Positions 1 through 8,685 of a DNA stretch of 64,000 nucleotides are shown here, in pieces. Under the pieces are notes generated by a model. The model did no database searches. It worked only from the letters and a program-made list of their open reading frames with translations, and was not told the origin of the DNA. Within the stretch, counting starts at the first letter, position 1. Each line of letters opens with the position of its first letter. Source of the stretch: Actinomadura sp. WMMA1423. GTDB lineage: Bacteria; Actinomycetota; Actinomycetes; Streptosporangiales; Streptosporangiaceae. A program made the position numbers and the translations under genes. Location: assembly GCF_006547145.1 (NCBI RefSeq), contig NZ_CP041244.1, positions 6,696,001 to 6,760,000 on the forward strand. Direction: 5' to 3'.

Positions 1-934
1 CGAGCACCGCCGCCGCCAGCGCGAACCTCACCGAGACGGGGCGGCGCGCCGCACGGCGGTCCGGCGGCCGCCCGAGCAGCGCCGCCGCGATCGCCCCGAA
101 GCTCAGCACCGCCGCCAGATGCAGCAGCACCGCCGACCCCGCCCCCTGGACGGCGCGCACGTCCGCGACCGGAGCCGATCGGCGTCCGAACGCCGCGTCC
201 AGCCAGGCGCCGGTCTCGTGATGGGTGCGCGGGCTGAACAGCACCCCGACGTGCTCGACGCCCCCGACGATGACGGCCCGCCGCGCCGTCCCGTCCCGTG
301 GATCACCGTACGTCGCGCCGGGCCGCCCCTCCGGGTGGACGTCCCGCACCGCGCGGACGGCGCCGTCCCGGTAGGGGGCGAACTCCAGGCCACCGGCGAC
401 CAGCAGCACGTTCCGCGCGGACGCCGGAACCGCCATCTCCCCCTGCGAGATCGCGACCGTCGCCCCGATGGACGGATGCGCCGCGCCGTACCGGATGACC
501 GCCGCGGCCCCCAGCGAGTGTCCGACGAGACCGATGCGCCCGCCGTCCACCCGGGGCATGCCCCGCAGGCGCCGGACGGCGACGTCCAGATCATGGTCGA
601 GCCGGGCCTCGGCGGCCGGGCCGTCCCCGCTCCCGGGGAGCCGCCGCGAACTGGCCCCGTGCCCCGCGAGATCGACCAGCGCCACCGCGTACCCGCGCCG
701 CGCCAGCGTGTCCGCGAAGCCGCGCATGAGCCGGCCGCTGCCGCCGAACCCGTGCGCGACCACCACGCCCGGCACCCGTCCGTCCGCCCCGGTGGCCCGA
801 ACGATCTCGACCGGCACCCCCTCGACCACCGAGCCCCGCCGCTGGAGCTGATGGTCGGCCGCCAGGAGCCCCGTACCCCCGACGACAGCACAGACGACAG
901 CCGCCACCACCACCACGATCCGCGTAGTTGTCAT
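1..934 (-). CDS. alpha/beta hydrolase with membrane segments (3' end cut off by window)
   Basis: The minus frame from ATG 934 stays open to the window edge, so the C-terminus is missing. The protein starts with a hydrophobic anchor (about residues 5-25). An alpha/beta-hydrolase core follows, with a VVAHGFGGSG oxyanion-type loop and the nucleophile elbow GHSLG (Ser140). A later GVEH segment could hold the catalytic His. After about residue 265 a second hydrophobic, probably membrane-spanning stretch begins. This points to a membrane-tethered serine hydrolase acting outside or at the membrane face; its substrate is unknown. It diverges from the small gene at 1134. The hydrolase fold is well supported; the specific function is not. 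Confidence 0.8.
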   Translation of the reverse strand, partial: MTTTRIVVVVAAVVCAVVGGTGLLAADHQLQRRGSVVEGVPVEIVRATGADGRVPGVVVAHGFGGSGRLMRGFADTLARRGYAVALVDLAGHGASSRRLPGSGDGPAAEARLDHDLDVAVRRLRGMPRVDGGRIGLVGHSLGAAAVIRYGAAHPSIGATVAISQGEMAVPASARNVLLVAGGLEFAPYRDGAVRAVRDVHPEGRPGATYGDPRDGTARRAVIVGGVEHVGVLFSPRTHHETGAWLDAAFGRRSAPVADVRAVQGAGSAVLLHLAAVLSFGAIAAALLGRPPDRRAARRPVSVRFALAAAVL

Positions 935-1095
935 CGTTCACCGTCCGGGGTCGGGTTCCAGGGTGGCAGGAACGGGGGCGGGGCGTGATCGGAGTGCGGC
1001 CGTTCCGAGCCTGATCAGGACGGGCGCGAACTCACGGTCGTGCACGTGGAGGACAAGCGCGGGCGATGAACGTGGTCGTGTGTCAGTGGATGTCT

Positions 1096-1109
1096 GTACA
1101 AATGTGTAC
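1096..1109. promoter_or_regulatory. inverted repeat GTACA-N4-TGTAC, possible operator
   Basis: GTACA and TGTAC form perfect 5-base arms around AATG, in the divergent gap between the hydrolase (-) and the small gene at 1134 (+). Size and position fit a GntR- or TetR-type operator. No regulator gene lies beside it, so the role is inferred. A GTG at 1110, directly after the repeat, could also start the downstream gene. Confidence 0.35.
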
Positions 1110-1133
1110 GTGACGGAGTGGGGCGAGGCGGCG

Positions 1134-1595
1134 ATGGCGCGGTTGAGGGCGGCCGCGCACCGGGGCCTCTGGGAGGCCGACCTGCTCCGGGGGCGTTCGC
1201 TGAGCCCCGTGCTCCAGTACGCCGGTGACGTGCTCGTCGCCGCCTTGGCCCAAGGCCGTGACGTGCGGTCCCTCGCCCTCGGCTGCCTGGACGAGTTGAC
1301 CAAGCGCGACCTGCCGGGCGACGCCGAGCTGGCGGACGAGCTCGCGGCCGCGCTCGGGTTGCGGGCGCCGACCGGGCTGGCTCCGCTCCCCGTCGATCTC
1401 GGGGCGGTCGCCGCGGCGATGGACGACGGCTTCCAGGTGCTCGACCCCGAGCGCGGGGACGTCCTCCCGGCCGACGAGGCCGACGGGCTGCCGGTCCCGC
1501 CGGGCGTCCTGCCGGAAGGGGAGGACGCCCGGCGCGGAGCGGCACGCGCCTGGCTGGCGGGGGAGGGGTTCCGCCCCGTCCCGCGAGGCCTCTAG
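1134..1595 (+). CDS. hypothetical protein, 153 aa
   Basis: I do not recognise this protein. From ATG 1134 it reads as a soluble, acidic Leu/Ala-rich protein with a helical N-terminal half (LRAAAHRGLWEADLL) and a segment resembling other small actinomycete proteins of unknown function. In-frame GTG 1110 and an ATG at 963 are possible upstream starts. I prefer 1134 because the upstream extension is compositionally unlike protein and covers an inverted repeat. Its last codons overlap the 3' end of lysX by 4 bases on the opposite strand (convergent genes). Codon use (third-position GC) matches real genes in the window. Confidence 0.55.
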   Translation: MARLRAAAHRGLWEADLLRGRSLSPVLQYAGDVLVAALAQGRDVRSLALGCLDELTKRDLPGDAELADELAAALGLRAPTGLAPLPVDLGAVAAAMDDGFQVLDPERGDVLPADEADGLPVPPGVLPEGEDARRGAARAWLAGEGFRPVPRGL

Positions 1596-4500
1596 GAGCC
1601 CGGCCGCACCAGCGGGAACGGGATCGTCTCGCGGATGCTGCGGCCGGTCAGCGTGATCAGCAGCCGGTCGATCCCCATGCCCATGCCGCCGGCGGGCGGC
1701 ATCGCGTACTCAAGGGCGCGCAGGAAGTCCTCGTCCAGCTCCATGGCCTCCGGGTCGCCGCCCGCGGCCTGCAGCGACTGCTCGGTCAGCCGCTGCCGCT
1801 GCAGGATCGGGTCGATCAGCTCGGAGTAGGCGGTGCCGAGTTCGAGGCCGAAGACGATGAGGTCCCACTTCTCGGCGAGGCGCGGGTCGTCGCGGTGGGG
1901 GCGGGTCAGCGGGGACGTCTCGGCCGGGTAGTCGCGGACGAACGTCGGCACCGCCAGGTGCTCCTCCACGAGCGCCTCGAACAGCTCCTGGACGACCTTG
2001 CCCTGCCCCCACTGCGGATCGAAGTTCAGCCCCAGCCGCTCCGCGACCGACCGGACCCGCTCCGGCGGGGTTCCCGGGGTGATCTCCTCGCCGAGCGCCT
2101 TGGACACCGACTCGTAGACGGTGATCTCCTGCCACGGCTCGGCGAGGTCGTACTCGACGCCGTCCCGGACGACGACCGTGGTTCCGAGGGCGGCGCGGGC
2201 GGCGTCCACGACGAGGGAGCGGGTCAGCTCGGCCATCGTGTCGTAGTCGCCGTAGGGCTCGTAGGCCTCCAGCATCGTGAACTCGGGGTTGTGCCGCGGC
2301 GAGACGCCCTCGTTGCGGAAGCTGCGGTTCAGCTCGAAGACGCGGCCGGCGCCGCCGACGAGGAGGCGCTTGAGGTACAGCTCGGGCGCGATCCGCAGGT
2401 AGAGCTGCATGTTGTAGGCGTTGATGCGGGTCGTGAACGGGCGGGCCGTCGCGCCGCCGTGCACGGGCTGGAGCATCGGCGTCTCGACCTCCAGGTAGCC
2501 GCGGGCGCGCAGGCCGTCCCGGACGGCGGCGACGGCGTCGCCGCGCATCCGCAGCATCCGGCGAGACTCGTCGTTGACGATGAAGTCGACGTACCGCTGC
2601 CGGACGCGGGCCTCCGGGTCCGCGAGCCCGGTGCTCTTGTTCGGCAGCGGCCGCAGGCACTTGGCGGCGAGCGTCCACGAGGAGGCGAGGACCGAAAGCT
2701 CGCCGCGCCGGGACGTGACGACCTCGCCCCGCACGCCGACCTGGTCACCGAGGTCGATGAGGGCCTTCCAGCGCCGCAGCGACTCCTCGCCGAGCGCGTC
2801 GGAGGTCAGCATGACCTGGAGGTCGCCGGTCTCGTCCCGCAGCGTGACGAAGATCAGCCGGCCGTGCTCGCGGGCGAGGACGACCCGGCCCGCGATGGCG
2901 ACGGTGTCGCCGGTGTGGGTGTCCGGCGCGAGGCCGGGGTGCCGCGCCCGGATCCCGGCCGCGTCGTCGGTGCGCTCGCAGCCGAGCGCGTAAGGCTCCA
3001 TCCCGGCGGCGCGGATCTGGTCGAGCTTGGCGTGCCGGACCCGCTCCTGCTCCGACAGCCGGCGCTGCGGGGCGCGGGCCGCCTCCGCTGCCTCCTCGAT
3101 CTCCCTGATCTTGTCGACGAGGTCGTGGGAGGGGACCATCGCGGCGGCGCGGTCCAGCTTGGGGCGGTTCAGGTTCGGCAGGAACCCCTCGGCGCGGGCG
3201 TAGGCGAGGCCCAGCCGGACGAGGTGCCGCCCGTGCTCGTAGCAGATGAAGCGGGGGCGCCACTCGGGCATGTACTTGGCGTTGGACAGGTACAGCGACT
3301 CCAGCTGCCAGAACTTCGATGCGAACGACAGCAGCCGGTAGTAGAGCCGCGCGACCGGGCCCGCGCCGATCTGGGAGCCGCGCTCGAACGCCGAGCGCAG
3401 CATCGCGAAGTTCAGCGACAGCTGCTGCGCGCCGACCGCGGCGGCCTTCTCGGCGAGCTTGGCGACCATGTACTCGTTGAGGCCGTTCTCGGCGTGCCGG
3501 TCGCGGCGCATCAGGTCCAGCGACAGGCCGGCCCGCCCCCAGGGGACGAAGCTGAGCAGGCCGCGCAGCTCCCCGTGCGCGTCGAACGCCTCGACCATGA
3601 CGCAGCGCCCGTCGGTGGGGTCGCCGAGCCGGCCGAGCGCCATCGAGAAGCCGCGCTCGGTCTCCTCGCCGCGCCAGGCGTCGGCGCTGCGGATGAGCTT
3701 GGCCATCTCCCAGCCGGGGATCTGGGAGTGGCGGCGGATCCGCACGCTGTACCCGGCCCGCTCGACGCGCCGGACGGCCTGGCGGACCTGGCGCATCTCC
3801 CGCCCGTCGAGGTTGAAGTCGGTGAGGTCGACGATGGCCTCGTCGCCGAGCTCCAGCGCGTCGAAGCCGTGCCGCTTGTAGACGCGGGCCGCGCGCTCGC
3901 CGACGCTGACCGCGCCGGGGATCCAGGCGTGGGCGCGGCACTCGCCGAGCCAGGCCTCGATCGCCTGGTCCCACGACTCGGGGTCGCCTAGGGGGTCGCC
4001 GCTGGCCAGGGAGACCGCGCCCTCCACCCGGTAGGCGATGGCCGCCTTGCCGTTGGGCGCGACGATGACGTCCTTGTCGCGGCGCAGCGCGAAGTAGCCG
4101 AGGGAGTCCTGGTCGCCGTACTCGGCGAGCAGCGCGCGCGCCGCGAGCTCCTCCGGGGGGCTGAGGACGGGGTCGCGCCGCCCGGGCCTGAACAGCGCCC
4201 AGAAGGTGGCGATGAGCAGCCCGGTGCCGAGGACCCAGAGGATCACGTCCACCCAGAACGGCACCGACACGTCGATCGGCTTGCCGGTGACGCGAGGTCC
4301 GAGGACGGTCTGGGAGATCGCGTAGAGGGGGTGCGTCCAGAAGTCGCCGCGGGGGTTGCGGTCGGTCACGGTGACCAGGAACGTCCCGACGCCGCCGGTC
4401 ACGATCAGCAGGCTGGTGAACACGAGGGTGGCGAGGCGCCGGTTGCCCCGGTCGGGCAGGGTGGTGAACTGGCCGCGCGCCGAGATCAGCAGGCCGAGCA

Positions 4501-4891
4501 CCGCGAGGTACACACCGGCGGTGACGATCAGCCCGACGGGGGTGGGCTTGTCCGGATTGAACAGCGTCGTCAGCACGGCGGTGACGCCGAGCGCCGTGGG
4601 CAGGCAGAAGATCAGCACGAGGATCCGCCACGCGGCCTTCTTGCGCCGCCGGACGCCCATCGACAGCAGGATCCACAGCAGGCCGATCGGCACGCTCGGG
4701 AACCATCCGAGGTAGCCGATCCATCGCAACGCCCAGATATCGGCTATCTCGAGGATGAGACCATAGGAGACCCATGCGAGCAGCGACAGGATCCCGGAGA
4801 GTCGGGTGTACCAGAAGAAGATCGTCGGCGCGGCCTGGATCAGGCGGCCCCACTCGCCCCGCAGGCCACGCTGCGGGCCCTGCTCGGTCAT
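1592..4891 (-). CDS. lysX: bifunctional lysylphosphatidylglycerol synthetase / lysyl-tRNA synthetase LysX
   Basis: The 1099-residue protein joins an MprF-like half to a class II lysyl-tRNA synthetase. Six membrane segments occupy roughly residues 15-215. The cytosolic DUF2156 aminoacyl-transferase domain spans about 247-545. An OB-fold anticodon-binding domain lies near 630-730, and the synthetase core near 757-1097 has motif 2 (FRNEGVSPRHNPEF) and motif 3 (GMGMGIDRLL). In mycobacteria this enzyme charges tRNA-Lys and passes lysine to phosphatidylglycerol, which lowers negative surface charge and gives resistance to cationic peptides. ATG 4891 was chosen over a start 11 codons upstream because AAAGGGGA sits just before it. 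Length and domain order match mycobacterial LysX. It diverges from the kinase operon. Confidence 0.95.
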   Translation of the reverse strand: MTEQGPQRGLRGEWGRLIQAAPTIFFWYTRLSGILSLLAWVSYGLILEIADIWALRWIGYLGWFPSVPIGLLWILLSMGVRRRKKAAWRILVLIFCLPTALGVTAVLTTLFNPDKPTPVGLIVTAGVYLAVLGLLISARGQFTTLPDRGNRRLATLVFTSLLIVTGGVGTFLVTVTDRNPRGDFWTHPLYAISQTVLGPRVTGKPIDVSVPFWVDVILWVLGTGLLIATFWALFRPGRRDPVLSPPEELAARALLAEYGDQDSLGYFALRRDKDVIVAPNGKAAIAYRVEGAVSLASGDPLGDPESWDQAIEAWLGECRAHAWIPGAVSVGERAARVYKRHGFDALELGDEAIVDLTDFNLDGREMRQVRQAVRRVERAGYSVRIRRHSQIPGWEMAKLIRSADAWRGEETERGFSMALGRLGDPTDGRCVMVEAFDAHGELRGLLSFVPWGRAGLSLDLMRRDRHAENGLNEYMVAKLAEKAAAVGAQQLSLNFAMLRSAFERGSQIGAGPVARLYYRLLSFASKFWQLESLYLSNAKYMPEWRPRFICYEHGRHLVRLGLAYARAEGFLPNLNRPKLDRAAAMVPSHDLVDKIREIEEAAEAARAPQRRLSEQERVRHAKLDQIRAAGMEPYALGCERTDDAAGIRARHPGLAPDTHTGDTVAIAGRVVLAREHGRLIFVTLRDETGDLQVMLTSDALGEESLRRWKALIDLGDQVGVRGEVVTSRRGELSVLASSWTLAAKCLRPLPNKSTGLADPEARVRQRYVDFIVNDESRRMLRMRGDAVAAVRDGLRARGYLEVETPMLQPVHGGATARPFTTRINAYNMQLYLRIAPELYLKRLLVGGAGRVFELNRSFRNEGVSPRHNPEFTMLEAYEPYGDYDTMAELTRSLVVDAARAALGTTVVVRDGVEYDLAEPWQEITVYESVSKALGEEITPGTPPERVRSVAERLGLNFDPQWGQGKVVQELFEALVEEHLAVPTFVRDYPAETSPLTRPHRDDPRLAEKWDLIVFGLELGTAYSELIDPILQRQRLTEQSLQAAGGDPEAMELDEDFLRALEYAMPPAGGMGMGIDRLLITLTGRSIRETIPFPLVRPGS

Positions 4892-5049
4892 GGTCCCCTT
4901 TCTACCGGGTCGCACGTCGCTCACGCCTCCGCGTCCCCGCGTCCGGACGGCGGCGAACCGCGTGGTGATGTCGGGCGTCGTACGGGTAGGGGGATGTGGC
5001 TTGCACTCTCAGTCCAAGGTTGTCAGCAAAAGTCGATATGGTCGCGGAT

Positions 5050-6927
5050 ATGCCAAATGAACCCACCGGTGAGCGGTTGCTCGCCCGCCGCTACCGCCTG
5101 GTGACCCAGGTCGGCCGAGGCGGCATGGGGACGGTCTGGCACGCGCACGATGAGGTCCTCGGTCGTGACGTTGCGGTGAAGGAGGTCATCCTCCCGCATG
5201 GTCTCACCGATGAGGAACGCGCCGTGCACCACAAGCGCACGTTCCGTGAGGCCCGCACGGCGGCCCGCCTCAGCCACCCCGGCGTCGTCGCCGTCTACGA
5301 CGTCGTCGAGGAGGACGACCGCCCCTGGATCATCATGGAGCTGATCAAGGCCCGCTCCCTGGACCAGGTGATCAAGCAGGAGGGGCCGCTCGAGCCGCGC
5401 CGCGCCGCGGAGATCGCCCGGCAGATGCTCGCCGCGCTGCACGCCGCGCACGACGCCGGGGTGCTGCACCGCGACGTCAAGCCGAGCAACGTGCTGATCA
5501 CCGGCACGGGCCGGATGGGCGAGCGCGCCGTGCTCACCGACTTCGGCATCGCCACCGCCTCGGGTGACGCGACCCTCACCCAGACCGGGCTCGTCATGGG
5601 CTCGCCCGCCTACATCGCTCCCGAACGGGCCCGCGGCCGCGTCGCCGGTCCCGCCTCCGACCTGTGGTCGCTGGGCGTCACCCTGTACGCCATGCTGCAC
5701 GGCAAGTCGCCGTTCGAGCGTCCCGAGCCGATGGCCGCGCTGGTCGCGGTGATCTCCGACGAGCCCGACGCGCCGGAGAAGGGCGGCCGGCTGATCCCCG
5801 TCATCGAGGGACTGCTGCGCAAGAACCCCGAGCGGCGGATGGACGCGATCGAGGCCGGCCGGATGCTGGACGAGATCGTCCGGCAGGAGACCGTCGACAC
5901 CCAGCGGACGATGGCCGTGGAGTACCCCGCCGCGGAGGCGCCCGCCGCCCAGACCACCGTCCCCGAGGCCCCCGAGGAGGCGCCCCGCCCGGCGGACGAC
6001 GGCGCCCGCCCCGACCAGCTCACCAGCTTCGACCTCCCGATGGGGACGCCGAGCGCCCGGAGCGCGCCGAGCGCACCGAGCCCTCAGGAGCCCGCGGACC
6101 CCACCGAGACCACGCCCGACCCCGACCGGGTCAGCTCGTGGCGGCCCGGCCCCCGCACCGAGCCCGCCGGGCAGGCCACGATCCGGAGCGGGGCGCCCGA
6201 TCCCGGCCCGGGCACGCACTTCCCGCCGACCACCCATCACCCGTCCGCCGGGCGGCCCGCGCTCGCGTCCAACCGCAACGTGCTGATCGTCGCGGCCGTG
6301 GTGGTGCTGCTGATCCTGGTCATCGTCGGGATCGCGCTGGCGAACAACGGGGGAGACGGCAAGGGCGGCGCCGAGCAGGGGCAGAAGAAGGGCACGACGG
6401 CTCCGTCGAGCACGGGCAAGGCCTCGTCGTCCTCACCGGCCAAGTCCAAGAAGCCGAGCCCGGCCGTCCCCGCCGGGTTCAGGACGCACAAGGACCGCAG
6501 CGGCTACTCCATCGCCGTCCCGGACGCCTGGAAGGGCCCCGAGCGCAAGAACGGCGGCGACTTCTTCTACGCGCCCGACCGCAACACCTACATCCAGATC
6601 GACCAGACCGACGAGCCGGGCCCGAGCGCGATCGACGACTGGCGGCGGCAGGAGCGGGGCGGCTCCAACTGGGCCGGGTACAAGAAGATCAAGATCGCGG
6701 CCACCGGCGACAGGCCGCCGGTGCCCGACACCGGGAACGGCGACAAGTCCGCCGACTGGGAGTTCACCTACGACGGCGACGGAGGCCGGGTGCACATCCT
6801 CAACCGCGGGTTCGTGACGAAGGGGCACGGCTACGCGATCCTGCTCCGGGCCCCCGAAGACGAGTGGGACGAGGTGTACTCCGAGCTCCAGCCGGTCTAC
6901 CGGTCCTTCAAGCCCGCGGACGCCTGA
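5050..6927 (+). CDS. membrane Ser/Thr protein kinase (first of three)
   Basis: This is a Hanks-type receptor kinase of about 625 residues. The kinase domain (about 15-275) has the glycine loop GRGGMG (22-27), Lys44 in AVKEV, the catalytic loop HRDVKPSN with Asp142, DFG Asp164 and the activation-segment end SPAYIAPE. A Pro/Ala-rich linker leads to one membrane helix near residue 410. An extracellular domain of about 190 residues follows a Ser/Lys/Pro-rich stalk. It has no PASTA repeats; the outer domain resembles that of the next kinase. ATG 5038 is an equally possible start. The stop overlaps the next ATG by one base, so the two genes are probably translationally coupled. Ligand and substrates are unknown. 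Confidence 0.92.
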   Translation: MPNEPTGERLLARRYRLVTQVGRGGMGTVWHAHDEVLGRDVAVKEVILPHGLTDEERAVHHKRTFREARTAARLSHPGVVAVYDVVEEDDRPWIIMELIKARSLDQVIKQEGPLEPRRAAEIARQMLAALHAAHDAGVLHRDVKPSNVLITGTGRMGERAVLTDFGIATASGDATLTQTGLVMGSPAYIAPERARGRVAGPASDLWSLGVTLYAMLHGKSPFERPEPMAALVAVISDEPDAPEKGGRLIPVIEGLLRKNPERRMDAIEAGRMLDEIVRQETVDTQRTMAVEYPAAEAPAAQTTVPEAPEEAPRPADDGARPDQLTSFDLPMGTPSARSAPSAPSPQEPADPTETTPDPDRVSSWRPGPRTEPAGQATIRSGAPDPGPGTHFPPTTHHPSAGRPALASNRNVLIVAAVVVLLILVIVGIALANNGGDGKGGAEQGQKKGTTAPSSTGKASSSSPAKSKKPSPAVPAGFRTHKDRSGYSIAVPDAWKGPERKNGGDFFYAPDRNTYIQIDQTDEPGPSAIDDWRRQERGGSNWAGYKKIKIAATGDRPPVPDTGNGDKSADWEFTYDGDGGRVHILNRGFVTKGHGYAILLRAPEDEWDEVYSELQPVYRSFKPADA

Positions 6928-8663
6928 TGGAAGGGCGCCTCCTCGCCGGTCGCTACCGGCTCGAGTCGGTCGTCGGCCGCGGCGGCATGGGCACCGTGTG
7001 GCGCGCCCGCGACGAGACCCTCGACCGCGAGGTCGCGGTCAAGGAGGTCGTGCTGCCCGCGGGCCTGAGCGACGAGGACCGCGAGAACCGGCACCGCCGG
7101 ACGCTGCGCGAGGCCCGCGCCTCGGCCAGGCTGAACCATCCGGGCGTCGTGACCGTACACGACGTCGTGGACGAGGACGGCCGGCCGTGGATCGTCATGG
7201 AGCTCGTGCGGGCCCGCTCCCTCCAGGAGATCGTGGAGGAGGACGGCCCGCTGCCGCCCGGACGGGTCGCGGCGATCGGCGCGCAGATCGCCGGCGCGCT
7301 GCGGGCCGCGCACGCCATCGGCGTCCTGCACCGCGACGTCAAGCCCGCGAACGTGCTGGTCACCGGCGACGACCGGGCCGTGCTCACCGACTTCGGCATC
7401 GCGCAGCTCGCGGGCGACGCCACCCTCACCGGCACCGGGCTGATCATGGGTTCGCCCGCGTACATGTCGCCGGAGCGGGTGAACGGCGACCCGGCGATCC
7501 CGGCGTCCGACCTCTGGGCGCTCGGCGCCACCCTGTACGCCGCGACGGAGGGCAGGGCGCCGCACCACCGCAGCGACGCGATGGCCGTCCTCGCCGCCGT
7601 GATGACGCAGGACGTCCCGCCCCCGAAGAACGCGGGGCCGCTCGCGCCCGTCCTCACGGGCCTGCTGGAACGCGACCCGGTGCGGCGGATGGGCGGTGAC
7701 CGTGCCGAGGAGGCGCTGAAGTCGGTCGCCTCCGGGCACGCCTCGGGCATGGCCGCCGCGCAGATCGCCGCGAACGAGGCGACGGAGGCAGGCGGCGGCC
7801 CCTGGACGGCCTACGCGCCGGCCGGGTCCCCCTCGCCCGGACACACGCCGTCGCCCCCGCACACGCCCGTGGCCGCGCATGTGTCGATCCCGGTGCCCGT
7901 GCCGCCCGACATGACCTCGCACTACCCGCCGGGAACGGGCACGCAGTGGACGCCGGGGCAGCCGCCGCACGCGCCCGCGGGCAGGAGGTCCCCGCTCCTG
8001 CCGGTCCTCGCCGGCGTCGTTGCCGCGGCGGCGATCCTGGCGATCGCCGGGTTCGCCCTCTGGCCGGACGACTCCAAGGCCGGCGGTCCGGGCGCGGCGC
8101 GGTCGCCGCAGGTGGCCGGGCAGACCGGGCAGGCGACCGGCCAGGCCGGGCAGAGCACGGGGACGGCGCCCACCACGCCCGCGGGCACCGCGACGCCCAC
8201 GGCGGGATCGGGCAGGCGGCCGCTCCCGGCCGGGCTCGTCCCCGCGAGCGGCCCCGGCTTCACGATCGGCGTCCCGAGCGGGTGGAGCCGATCGGTGCAG
8301 GGCAACAGCGTCATCTGGACGGACCCCGCGTCCAGCGCCTACGTTCAGGTCGACCAGACCGTCTGGTCCGGCGACCCCTACGAGCACTGGGTCACCTGGG
8401 AGCGGGAGGCGATCGCGGACGGCAAGCTCAAGGACTTCCAGCGGATCGGAGAGATCACCCGCACGACCGTCGCCGGGCGGCCCGCGGCCGACATCGAGTT
8501 CACCTGGTCCCGCTCGGGCGTCACGCGCGCGAGGGACCGCGGCGTGACGGTGAACGGCCGGCCCTTCGCCGTGGTGGTGGCGGTGCCCGCATCCCAGTGG
8601 AACGAGAACGAGGCACTCGTGAACAATGTGCTCGACACGTTCCGTCCCTCCGGGGTGGGATGA
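6927..8663 (+). CDS. membrane Ser/Thr protein kinase (second of three)
   Basis: A 578-residue Hanks-type kinase. It has the glycine loop GRGGMG, Lys39, HRDVKPAN with Asp137, DFG Asp155 and SPAYMSPE, so all catalytic residues are present. A Pro/His-rich cytosolic linker precedes a single membrane helix (about 354-376). After a Thr/Gly/Gln-rich stalk comes an outer domain (about 430-578) with a GFTIGVPSGW segment. The first kinase has the related GYSIAVPDAW, so the two probably share a sensor fold and arose by duplication. The ATG overlaps the upstream TGA by one base, and the next kinase starts only 22 bases downstream. Signal sensed is unknown. Confidence 0.92.
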   Translation: MEGRLLAGRYRLESVVGRGGMGTVWRARDETLDREVAVKEVVLPAGLSDEDRENRHRRTLREARASARLNHPGVVTVHDVVDEDGRPWIVMELVRARSLQEIVEEDGPLPPGRVAAIGAQIAGALRAAHAIGVLHRDVKPANVLVTGDDRAVLTDFGIAQLAGDATLTGTGLIMGSPAYMSPERVNGDPAIPASDLWALGATLYAATEGRAPHHRSDAMAVLAAVMTQDVPPPKNAGPLAPVLTGLLERDPVRRMGGDRAEEALKSVASGHASGMAAAQIAANEATEAGGGPWTAYAPAGSPSPGHTPSPPHTPVAAHVSIPVPVPPDMTSHYPPGTGTQWTPGQPPHAPAGRRSPLLPVLAGVVAAAAILAIAGFALWPDDSKAGGPGAARSPQVAGQTGQATGQAGQSTGTAPTTPAGTATPTAGSGRRPLPAGLVPASGPGFTIGVPSGWSRSVQGNSVIWTDPASSAYVQVDQTVWSGDPYEHWVTWEREAIADGKLKDFQRIGEITRTTVAGRPAADIEFTWSRSGVTRARDRGVTVNGRPFAVVVAVPASQWNENEALVNNVLDTFRPSGVG

Positions 8664-8685
8664 CCAGTGGGGGGACCTTCTAGAG

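Noticed and set aside
103..891. Minus-strand frame in the first kilobase
   Set aside because: Its Arg/Ser/Trp-rich product is a frame shadow; the hydrolase in the neighbouring minus frame (GHSLG) is the real gene.
1895..3991. Long open frame opposite to lysX
   Set aside because: It is antisense to a well-supported gene, is rich in Arg/Ala/Val with no family motif, and reflects the high third-position GC of lysX.
5023..6240. Frame opposite to the first kinase
   Set aside because: Shadow of the kinase coding strand; no recognizable domain.
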